From Spirochaetaceae bacterium (GTDB taxonomy: Bacteria; Spirochaetota; Spirochaetia; JABEVK01): 8,462 bases of DNA. Shown here in pieces: positions 1 through 5,868 of this stretch. The position numbers and the translations under genes are program-made. The stretch is taken from NCBI GenBank assembly GCA_023265735.1, contig JAHFSN010000020.1:4374-12835 (forward strand), in the 5' to 3' direction. The notes beneath the pieces are model-generated. The model was not told where the DNA came from. It saw only the letters and a list, made by a program, of their open reading frames with translations, and made no database searches. The number at the start of each line of letters is the position of its first letter. Position 1 is the first letter of the stretch.

Positions 1-117
1 AACGGTAAAGAACATTCCCGCGCTCGAAAAGAACCGGGGGTAGGGTTTGCTCTCGGACCAGAGGGGTGCCAGGAGCCCGAAAAACAGGAAGACCGCGAGG
101 GTCTGCCTAAAACTCAT
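1..117 (-). CDS. Secreted or envelope protein, N-terminal fragment running off the left edge
   Basis: The complementary ATG at 115-117 opens a frame that stays open to base 1, giving 39 residues. It starts MSFRQT, continues with a hydrophobic run (LAVFLFFGLLAPLW, residues 7-20), then polar SESKPYPR. This is a typical Sec signal peptide, with cleavage probably near residues 21-24. The ATG overlaps the end of the upstream hydrolase gene by 11 bases, so the pair is probably co-transcribed and translationally coupled. I see no strong Shine-Dalgarno sequence, which fits coupling. The visible mature part (RFFSSAGMFFTV) is rich in aromatic residues and could begin an outer-membrane beta-barrel strand, but this is a guess. 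No family can be named from 39 residues. It could be a chance open frame, but the ordered signal-peptide pattern together with the stop/start overlap argues for a real gene. Confidence 0.6.
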   Translation of the reverse strand, partial: MSFRQTLAVFLFFGLLAPLWSESKPYPRFFSSAGMFFTV

Positions 118-991
118 AGGCTCTATAGTAGTCCATTCTCAGGTATTTCACGGTGCGAGCCTTCTCGTAGAGGCTCTTTCGGAACATCGAAGGACTCTGG
201 AGGTTGTGGGGCATCATGTCGTAGTGGGCGGGAACGGCGACCTCGGGTTGAACCAGGGCACAGATCTCGGCGGCCTCCCAGTGGCTCAAGTTGTGGTAAC
301 CGCCGTTGATGCAGACCGCCATCATGGCTGGCTTGAACGCTTTCACGTGCTCGAGGAGCTCGGTCTTGGCGGTGTCGCCCGAGTTGTACCAGACCCGGCC
401 CCGGGGAAACTTGACCGCGAACCCCATGTGGTTGAGGTCGGTGAAGTCGGTGGGTTCGGCGAAGGTCCCTGTCACCTCGATGCCCGTGCCTTCGAGGACT
501 TCGGTCTGCAGAGGGTGCATCAGGACCTGACGGCGCGCCGGGATGCCCGCCTCGGTGACCACCTTCAAGGCCTGCCAGGGGCCGAGGAAGAGGGCCGACT
601 CCTTGATGGCCAGCCGCTCCAGCGTGAAGGGGTCGGCGTGGTCCGGGTGGCTGTGGGTGACCAGCACCACGTCGGCCCTCAGATCCTCGGGCTCGATGAA
701 GATGGGGAGCAGGCGGCTCTTGGGGGCCCTTTGGCCGGTTCGTTTGGAGGCGCAGAAGTCGGTGAAATACGGGTCGACTGCCAGGATTTTTCCCGGGGCC
801 CCGGTTTGCGGATCGGAATCACCCTTCAGGATCCAGGAGTTCTGGCCGAGGTGCCAAACGGCGGTCTTTCCGGACCCGGGACGGTAGGCTTCGATGGCCG
901 CCATGAAATCCTTCGAGGAAAGCTGCGCCGTCACGGGTTGGGGAAAGGTCAGCTCGTCGTTCGGGTCAAAGTCTACGATAGGGTTATCCAT
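107..991 (-). CDS. UlaG-like metallo-beta-lactamase-fold metal-dependent hydrolase
   Basis: The 294-residue protein is a cytoplasmic MBL-fold hydrolase of the type annotated as UlaG-like (L-ascorbate-6-phosphate lactonase relatives). The metal-binding signature HSHPDH lies at residues 113-118 (H113, H115, D117, H118). The later metal-ligand motifs are NSGDT (203-207, Asp206) and PAHYD (255-259, His257 region). The N-terminal beta strands (AVWHLGQNSWIL, about 44-55) also match this group. It has no signal peptide or membrane segment. The start at 991 is chosen because the family homology begins soon after it. The open frame upstream is antisense to ravA and reads as noise. The gene is divergent from ravA across 75 bases and its end overlaps the secreted-protein gene downstream. 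The substrate cannot be deduced: many members of this group do not act on ascorbate phosphate, and no ula transport genes are visible here. Confidence 0.85.
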   Translation of the reverse strand: MDNPIVDFDPNDELTFPQPVTAQLSSKDFMAAIEAYRPGSGKTAVWHLGQNSWILKGDSDPQTGAPGKILAVDPYFTDFCASKRTGQRAPKSRLLPIFIEPEDLRADVVLVTHSHPDHADPFTLERLAIKESALFLGPWQALKVVTEAGIPARRQVLMHPLQTEVLEGTGIEVTGTFAEPTDFTDLNHMGFAVKFPRGRVWYNSGDTAKTELLEHVKAFKPAMMAVCINGGYHNLSHWEAAEICALVQPEVAVPAHYDMMPHNLQSPSMFRKSLYEKARTVKYLRMDYYRAYEF

Positions 992-997
992 GGTGAT

Positions 998-1027
998 ATA
1001 GTAAGAAAAAGGACGACGAAGGAACAA
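998..1027 (-). promoter_or_regulatory. Candidate promoter for a leaderless hydrolase mRNA
   Basis: On the minus strand, a -35-like TTGTTC (complement of 1022-1027) and a -10-like TACTAT (complement of 998-1003) are separated by 18 bases. Exactly six bases (ATCACC) lie between the -10 element and the ATG, so transcription would begin at or next to the start codon. No Shine-Dalgarno sequence precedes this ATG, which agrees with leaderless translation. The -35 match is weak (three of six consensus positions), so the call rests mainly on the -10 element and its position. Confidence 0.4.
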
Positions 1028-1066
1028 TCCCCTTGGCACTTCCCTCGGGCGCCGGTTCGGTCCACA

Positions 1067-2587
1067 ATGGGCCCCATGCGAGACCGTTTTTTGCGCCTGA
1101 CTTCGGCCCTGGCCTCGGGGGTCCACGAGCGAGACGAGGCCCTTCGGCTGGGGCTGCTGGCCTTCTGGGCGGGCGAGAGCCTCTTCCTGTTGGGTCCCCC
1201 GGGTACCGCCAAGAGCCTCGTGGCCCGGCGCCTGAAGGCCGCCCTCACCGGCGCCCGGGCCTTCGAGTACCTGATGGGCCGGTTTTCGACCCCAGAAGAG
1301 ATCTTTGGCCCCCTCAGTATCGCTGGACTCCGCGACAAAGACGTCTTCGAGCGGCGGACCGCAGGTTATCTGCCCGAGGCCGACGTCGCCTTCCTCGACG
1401 AGGTGTGGCGAGCCAGTCCCCCCATTCAAAACACCCTCCTCACCATCCTGAACGAGAAGCGGTTCCGCAACGGCGACCACGAGATGGCCGTGCCCCTCAA
1501 GCTCCTGGTGGCCGCCTCCAACCAGCCTCCCGCTGGCGAAGAGAATGCCGAGGCCTTCTGGGATCGGTTTCTGTTTCGCCTCGAGGTCGGCCCCCTGACC
1601 ACCGAAGCAGGCTTCCGGGGTTTGATCACCGACACCACCGATCTGTACCAGCCCCGGGTGGCCCGCGGCGATGCCCTGACCCGAGAGGAGTGGCAGGCGA
1701 TTCAGTTAGGGATCGACCTCGTTGAACTCCCCGAACCCGTGGTCACGGCCCTCCACTCCCTGAGGACGGCCCTGGCCTCCGAGCCCGAGCCCATCGTCGT
1801 CTCGGACCGCCGCTGGAAAAAAGCCTCCCGCATTCTCCGGGCCTGCGCCGTGATCCACGGTCGCGCCTGGGTCGATGGTCAGGACCTCGGACTGCTGGAA
1901 CACGTGCTCTGGGACAGACCGAACCAGAGAGCGCGGGTCGTGGCCCTGCTGGTCCGCACCCTCGAGGAAGAGGGGTGGCCGGGTCCAGAGTCAATCGGCG
2001 GCTTCGAGCAGGAGGTGGAGGTGCTGCGGCAGGAGCTTCGCAACCTCACCTACAAAGAGAGAAAGGTCACCCGACCCAAGCCCACCCTTCAAGACGGCGA
2101 GTACTACTCCCTCATGGGCTACCCGGGGGACCTTTCGGCCCGGGTTTGGGCCCAGGACTATTCCCTGCTGAGCGTCGAGGACGAGCTCGACGGCGAGCTG
2201 TTCTTCTTCGTCCCCTACGGCCCCTTCAAGCAAAGCGAGAAGCATCTCCTCCGGGCCACAGGAGTTCCCGCCGAGATCGAGGTCGACGGCCGGATCTTCG
2301 CCCTGGAGAGCCAGCCCGAAGACGTGACGGTCTACGACAAGGTGCCGCCCGATGGTCCCCGGCTCAGAGCCTGGGAGAAGGCCGCCGTCGAACTGACGGA
2401 CCGTCTGGTGCTGGCCCGCCAGCACGTCGACGACGAGGCCGACCGACTCAAGAAGGTCGCCGCCGAACACCTGTTCTGCCCTGCCTACGGCGAGGCGTGC
2501 GGAAGGGGACTGGAACGGGATTCCTCCGACCTCGGAGAACTCCGAGTTACCCTGGAAACCCTCCTCGAGACCCATGACCCTGACTGA
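1067..2587 (+). CDS. ravA: RavA, MoxR-family AAA+ ATPase
   Basis: The 506-residue protein matches E. coli RavA (498 residues) along its length. RavA is a hexameric AAA+ ATPase that works with the VWA protein ViaA in a membrane-linked, chaperone-like system tied to respiratory complexes and aminoglycoside sensitivity in E. coli. Visible motifs are Walker A GPPGTAKS (43-50, Lys49), the MoxR signature EYLMGRFSTPEEIFGPLS, Walker B with Asp111-Glu112, a sensor-1-like Asn152 (VAASN), an arginine-finger-like WDRFLFR (165-171), and sensor-2-type VSDRRWKKA (about 245-253). The part after residue 320 corresponds to the triple-helix and LARA domains and is much less like E. coli. The C-terminal segment around HLFCPAYGEA again resembles the E. 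coli tail. Start: ATG 1067 or ATG 1076 (503 residues). Neither has a good ribosome site, and homology begins at the second Met. viaA overlaps its end by 14 bases. Confidence 0.93.
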   Translation: MGPMRDRFLRLTSALASGVHERDEALRLGLLAFWAGESLFLLGPPGTAKSLVARRLKAALTGARAFEYLMGRFSTPEEIFGPLSIAGLRDKDVFERRTAGYLPEADVAFLDEVWRASPPIQNTLLTILNEKRFRNGDHEMAVPLKLLVAASNQPPAGEENAEAFWDRFLFRLEVGPLTTEAGFRGLITDTTDLYQPRVARGDALTREEWQAIQLGIDLVELPEPVVTALHSLRTALASEPEPIVVSDRRWKKASRILRACAVIHGRAWVDGQDLGLLEHVLWDRPNQRARVVALLVRTLEEEGWPGPESIGGFEQEVEVLRQELRNLTYKERKVTRPKPTLQDGEYYSLMGYPGDLSARVWAQDYSLLSVEDELDGELFFFVPYGPFKQSEKHLLRATGVPAEIEVDGRIFALESQPEDVTVYDKVPPDGPRLRAWEKAAVELTDRLVLARQHVDDEADRLKKVAAEHLFCPAYGEACGRGLERDSSDLGELRVTLETLLETHDPD

Positions 2588-3977
2588 AGAGCTGGGCCGG
2601 GCCCTTCCTGACCGGCCGTACCTGACCAAGTGGTTCGGTCACCGGGAGGCTCTCCTTCCCTGGCCGGCGGACCGGGACCGGTGGGTCCGCCGGACGGCCC
2701 GGGCGGTGGTGGCCTGGTCCCAGGCCCGTGACGAGGCGACCCCCCTCGATCGCCAGGAGCTGACCCGCCTCGGGGCCCTCGAAAGAGGCGAAGGTCCCCT
2801 CGCCGAGGCCGCCGCCTTTGCGGTGGCGCTGTACCCCGAGGCCGCCCAAGGCTGGTCCAGTCCCAGGCCCGACGACGCTGACCACCGCCGGGCCCTGGCC
2901 AAGGCCTGGGCGCAGTGGCGGACCCAAAGGCTCTCCGGACAACGCCAAAGGGCCGACGCGGCCGACCTTCCCGGGTTCCACCAAGCCCTTTGGACCCGGG
3001 TTCAGAAACTAGCCGACGCCGAGGCGGCGGTCCGAAGCCTGCTCACCGACAGAGACATCGGCTGGGACCTCGAGCAAGGGGACTGGGACGACCTCGACTT
3101 TCGTCCCCTGGAAGCCGCCGCCGCGGTCCTGGAGCGGGAACCCGCCCTGCGACGCATCGCCGAGCTTCTGGGCCGCGACTACCGGGCCAAATCCCAGCCG
3201 CCTCAGCCTCCGCCTCCCCTTCCCCCTCGTCCCGACTCCGATCCCGAACCGGGACGGACCGAAATCAAGGGAATCCGCTTCGGCCGGGACTGGACGTCGC
3301 TGGTCAGTTCGGAGGCGGCCCTGTTGGCTTTCCCCGAGACCGAGATCCTCTTCTTCCGAAAGACGGCCGAGTCGGAGCTGCTGGTATGGGACCATTTCAC
3401 CGCGGCTCCCCCCCGGGTCAAGGATCTCCACCGGAACCTGGAACGCCAGAAGCGCAACGACCGGGGCCCCGTCATCGTGGCCCTCGACACCTCAGGGTCC
3501 ATGCGAGGAAAGCCGGAGGAGGTGGCCAAGGCCATCGTCGTGGCGCTGCTGCGGGTTTGCCTGGAGGAGGGCCGGCCCTGCTACCTCATCAATTTCTCGT
3601 CCCAGTTCCGCTGCCTCGACCTCAGCCAGGTTTCCACGGCCCTCCCCGAACTTCTCCGGTTCCTCGAGTTCAGTTTCCACGGAGGCACCGACCTCTCCCC
3701 GGCCCTCCGCGAGGCCCTTCGAGTCCTCGAAGAGGGGTCTTTTCGGGAAGCCGACGTGCTCATCGTGTCCGATTTTGCCGTTCCCAAGATCCCCGGAGCC
3801 CTCCGCAACGCCATCCGGGGCCAACAGGAAAGCCGGGGCACGAGGTTTTACAGCCTCACGGTCTCGGTCCGCCCGCTGAACGATTTTCTCAATATATTCG
3901 ACGCGGGCTGGGTCTACAACATCCATCCCTACCAGACCAACGGTGTGGCCCCGGAAAGCCTCGAGCCTCTGGGCTAG
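2574..3977 (+). CDS. viaA: ViaA, VWA-domain partner of RavA
   Basis: The 467-residue protein corresponds to E. coli ViaA (483 residues), which binds and stimulates the ATPase RavA. The first 200 residues are mostly helical. A proline-rich linker (about 207-226) and then the conserved stretch IKGIRFGRDW lead into a C-terminal von Willebrand factor A domain (about 296-450). The metal-ion-dependent adhesion site is intact: DTSGS at 305-309 (Asp305, Ser307, Ser309), Thr372 in FHGGTDL, and Asp400 in VSDF. FDAGWVYNI near the end matches the FDHIWRFD region of E. coli. There is no signal peptide, so it acts in the cytoplasm or at the inner membrane face. The start codon lies inside ravA (ATGACCCTGACTGA), and there is no strong ribosome site, so translational coupling is likely. 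The stop codon TAG shares its TA with the left end of the structured repeat that follows. Confidence 0.93.
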   Translation: MTLTEELGRALPDRPYLTKWFGHREALLPWPADRDRWVRRTARAVVAWSQARDEATPLDRQELTRLGALERGEGPLAEAAAFAVALYPEAAQGWSSPRPDDADHRRALAKAWAQWRTQRLSGQRQRADAADLPGFHQALWTRVQKLADAEAAVRSLLTDRDIGWDLEQGDWDDLDFRPLEAAAAVLEREPALRRIAELLGRDYRAKSQPPQPPPPLPPRPDSDPEPGRTEIKGIRFGRDWTSLVSSEAALLAFPETEILFFRKTAESELLVWDHFTAAPPRVKDLHRNLERQKRNDRGPVIVALDTSGSMRGKPEEVAKAIVVALLRVCLEEGRPCYLINFSSQFRCLDLSQVSTALPELLRFLEFSFHGGTDLSPALREALRVLEEGSFREADVLIVSDFAVPKIPGALRNAIRGQQESRGTRFYSLTVSVRPLNDFLNIFDAGWVYNIHPYQTNGVAPESLEPLG

Positions 3978-3996
3978 GAGTCTGTCGGACTTAGGG

Positions 3997-4115
3997 GCAG
4001 GGTTTTGGCCGATGGGGCTGGGATGACCAAGAAACTGATGAGGGAAGGCCGTAGCTGGGCTACGGACTGACCGAAGAAGGCCCTTGGGCGCCCAGAACCA
4101 CGGCCAAAACCCTGC
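3997..4115. repeat. Side stem-loop of the structured element
   Basis: GCAGGGTTTTGGCCG (3997-4011) pairs perfectly over 15 bases with 4101-4115. The stem continues imperfectly with TGG 4013-4015 to CCA 4098-4100 and GGG 4020-4022 to CCC 4091-4093. The loop region holds a 7-bp hairpin, CCGTAGC-TGG-GCTACGG (4049-4065), and the palindrome TGGGCGCCCA (4086-4093 region). The arm is nested inside the terminal repeats and starts directly at the end of the left one. Confidence 0.7.
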
Positions 4116-4154
4116 GTCTGAAAGACTTTCGGTCCATTCGGGCGTCTTTCGGCC

Positions 4155-4215
4155 CGATTCCGGCTCCTCGGTCGCCTCGAATCGCCGATTCGAGGCGACC
4201 GAGGAGCCGGAATCG
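4155..4215. repeat. Perfect 29-bp inverted repeat with a 3-base loop
   Basis: Bases 4155-4183 are the exact reverse complement of 4187-4215, separated only by GCC. The arm begins CGATTCCGGCTCCTCGG and ends CTCGAATC. It caps the long inner arm of the element. It lacks a following T-run, so it is not a standard intrinsic terminator, but a transcript crossing it would form a very stable duplex and it could slow polymerase or be cut by RNase III. It would also tend to cruciform in supercoiled DNA. Confidence 0.9.
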
Positions 4216-4274
4216 TGCTCGAAATCCACTCCGAATGGATCCGAAACCCTAAGTCCGACAGGCTCCTAAACTTC

Positions 4275-4303
4275 TTGCTTCCGCCGAGACGGGGACCTAG
4301 ACT
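4275..4303 (+). promoter_or_regulatory. Candidate sigma-70-type promoter for the two-component operon
   Basis: TTGCTT (4275-4280) and TAGACT (4298-4303) are separated by 17 bases, the ideal spacing. Matches to consensus are three of six and four of six. Transcription would start near 4310, giving a leader of about 26 bases that contains AGGGGA (4325-4330), a good ribosome site five bases before the ATG at 4336. The promoter lies just outside the right end of the repeat, so it would have been present before the insertion. Confidence 0.4.
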
Positions 4304-4335
4304 TGTGGCATGGGGCTCCAAGACAGGGGAAACCG

Positions 4336-5862
4336 ATGAACGCGTCCGGCAAGGCTCCTTATAAAGTCCTGGTCGTCGACGACGAAAAAGACGTCCACGT
4401 CGTCAGTCGGATGGTTCTGCGAGGTTTCGAGTTCGACGGAAGAGGGCTCGAACTCCACGACGCCTATTCCGCCGTCGAGGCGAAGAAACTTCTCTCCGAA
4501 ATCCCGGACTTTGCCCTGGTCCTTCTCGATGTCGTCATGGAAGAGAGGGACTCTGGCCTGCAAGTGGTCGAATGGATACGCAAGACCCTGGGCAACCGTT
4601 CCATCCGCATCGTCCTGCGGACGGGCCAGCCGGGGGACGCCCCGGAGAACAGCGTCATCCGCACCTACGACATCAACGACTACAAGCTCAAGACCGAACT
4701 CACCCAGCAGAAACTCTTCTCGACCATGTATTCCAGCCTCCGGTCGTACCGAGACATCGTGAGCCTGGAACGCAGCCGCGAAAGCCTTCAAAGCATCGTG
4801 AGGGTGGGGTCGGAGCTTTTCTCCGCCCGGTCGGTGGACGATTTTCTGAAGGGAATGCTCGACCAGATCTCTCACCTGTACCACGATACGCTTTCGAGCG
4901 TGGTCGTCGAGGTCGAACGGTCCCCGGAGCCCGAGAAATCGGGCCTCATCGTGAGGGGCTTGGGAGGCCGGGGTCAGATTGTGGCCGCCACCGGCAAGTT
5001 CCGACCTTTCGTCGGTCGGCCCGTGGACGAGTCGCCGGAGACCCTCCGGGTGGCCGAACAGCTCAACTCCCTTCGCGACGCCCCGAAGGAGATCGTTCAC
5101 GTGGTCGAAGGAGGGCTGGTGATTGCCTCGGTGGTCCCCAGTTCCACCACGCAAAACTTCATCTACCTGGAGGAGCCCGTCGATCGGCTCGACCTCGATC
5201 AGGTTCGTCTGTTTCTCACGAACTACAGCCTCACCCTCGACAACTTTTACCTGAACCAGTTTGTGAAAGGACTGCAGGACGACGTCCTGTTCATGTTTGC
5301 CGAGACGATTGAAAGTCACCTCAGGGAGACGGTTCATCACGTCCGTCGAGTCTCGATGATGGTGAAGGAACTGGCCCAAGCCCAAGGCTTCTCCGCCGAC
5401 CAGACCGAGACCATCCGGCTGGCCAGCGCCCTCCACGACATGGGAAAGATCGGTGTCCCCTCCGAGATCCTCAGAAAGCCGGGACGCCTCACCACCGACG
5501 AGAGAACCGTCATGAAGACCCACACGACCATCGGCCACGATATCCTGGCGTCTTCGGAATTGCCCGTCTTCCGAGTCGGCGCCCAGATAGCCAAATCCCA
5601 CCACGAACACTGGTCGGGCCCCGATGGTTATCCCGACCACCTGAACGGCAATGACATTCCCGTGGAAGCCCGCATGACGGCCATCGCCGACGTGTTCGAC
5701 GCCCTCGTCAACTCCCGGGTCTACAAGGACGCCTGGCCCCCCGAGGAGGCGATCGCCGAGCTCCGACGAAACCGAGGCACCGCCTTCGATCCCCAGTTGC
5801 TCGACCTCTTCCTGGGCCGGATGGACGCCATGCTCGAAATCCAAAAAGCGCATCGAGGCTGA
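4336..5862 (+). CDS. Response regulator with REC, DUF3369 and HD-GYP domains; predicted c-di-GMP phosphodiesterase
   Basis: The 508-residue cytoplasmic protein has an N-terminal receiver domain (about 9-135; acidic pocket Asp15-Asp16, phosphoacceptor Asp65 in LLDVVME, Thr96, Lys117). A DUF3369 sensor-like region follows (about 140-310), typical of this receiver type (LRTGQPGDAPE, YDINDYKLKTELT), then a C-terminal HD-GYP domain (about 316-500). Expected metal ligands are present: Glu327, His336, His367-Asp368 (HDMGKIG), His396, His422-His423 and Asp452. The GYP tripeptide is at 431-433, but the loop HHEHWSGPDGYP has one residue more than the common HHExWDGSGYP form. The family hydrolyses c-di-GMP, so phosphorylation by the downstream kinase probably tunes c-di-GMP levels. 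The ATG at 4336 is preferred over the in-frame TTG at 4303 because of the AGGGGA ribosome site, and because 4303 lies within a promoter-like -10 element. The kinase gene follows after six bases. Confidence 0.9.
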   Translation: MNASGKAPYKVLVVDDEKDVHVVSRMVLRGFEFDGRGLELHDAYSAVEAKKLLSEIPDFALVLLDVVMEERDSGLQVVEWIRKTLGNRSIRIVLRTGQPGDAPENSVIRTYDINDYKLKTELTQQKLFSTMYSSLRSYRDIVSLERSRESLQSIVRVGSELFSARSVDDFLKGMLDQISHLYHDTLSSVVVEVERSPEPEKSGLIVRGLGGRGQIVAATGKFRPFVGRPVDESPETLRVAEQLNSLRDAPKEIVHVVEGGLVIASVVPSSTTQNFIYLEEPVDRLDLDQVRLFLTNYSLTLDNFYLNQFVKGLQDDVLFMFAETIESHLRETVHHVRRVSMMVKELAQAQGFSADQTETIRLASALHDMGKIGVPSEILRKPGRLTTDERTVMKTHTTIGHDILASSELPVFRVGAQIAKSHHEHWSGPDGYPDHLNGNDIPVEARMTAIADVFDALVNSRVYKDAWPPEEAIAELRRNRGTAFDPQLLDLFLGRMDAMLEIQKAHRG

Positions 5863-5868
5863 AGACCG

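Larger units (their letters stand above)
3975..4268. mobile_element. MITE-like structured repeat with terminal inverted repeats and TA ends
   Basis: The terminal inverted repeats are 3975-3996 and 4247-4268. They are 22 bases including the flanking TA and are identical except at one position (T3981 opposite C4263); their core is CTGTCGGACTTAGGG. TA at both ends is consistent with a TA target duplication, as made by IS630/Tc1-mariner and some IS5-group transposases. No transposase is present, so the element would be non-autonomous. The interior is almost wholly self-complementary: stem-loop 3997-4115, mini-hairpin 4116-4126 (GTCT-GAA-AGAC), inner stem 4127-4141 with 4231-4246 (one bulged base), TTTCG 4147-4151 with CGAAA 4220-4224, and a perfect hairpin at 4155-4215. 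The pairing segments abut without gaps. It could instead be a structured RNA or an RNase III processing site between operons. This block fills most of the 358 bases between viaA and the next gene. Confidence 0.65.

Noticed and set aside
1033..1050. TTGGCAC before ravA as a sigma-54 -24 element
   Set aside because: The -24 half is good, but the -12 position reads TCGG instead of TTGC, so the essential GC is missing.
47..1066. Long in-frame extension upstream of ravA
   Set aside because: It is antisense to the hydrolase gene, has no recognisable domain, and family homology begins only at about 1076.
992..1480. Upstream extension of the hydrolase frame
   Set aside because: It is antisense to the conserved Walker A and MoxR part of ravA, and MBL homology starts only after base 991.
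4023..4070. Small 15-codon frame inside the repeat (MTKKLMREGRSWATD)
   Set aside because: It coincides with the paired loop region of the stem-loop and shows no codon signature or clear ribosome site; the DNA structure explains the sequence better.
4035..4076. Hammerhead-ribozyme-like core (CTGATGA, hairpin, then CCGAA)
   Set aside because: The second core box reads GAAG rather than GAAA, stem II would have only two closing pairs before a mismatch loop, and I found no convincing stem I/III partner with a cleavage site.
4155..4230. The perfect hairpin as an intrinsic terminator of ravA-viaA
   Set aside because: No T-run follows the stem on either strand, and the stem is much longer than a typical terminator.
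3975..4268. CRISPR array or tRNA cluster
   Set aside because: There are no regularly spaced direct repeats and no cloverleaf with a CCA-compatible acceptor stem; the repeats are inverted and nested.
4303..4335. TTG at 4303 as the response-regulator start
   Set aside because: It has no ribosome site and overlaps a promoter-like -10 element, while the ATG at 4336 has AGGGGA five bases upstream.
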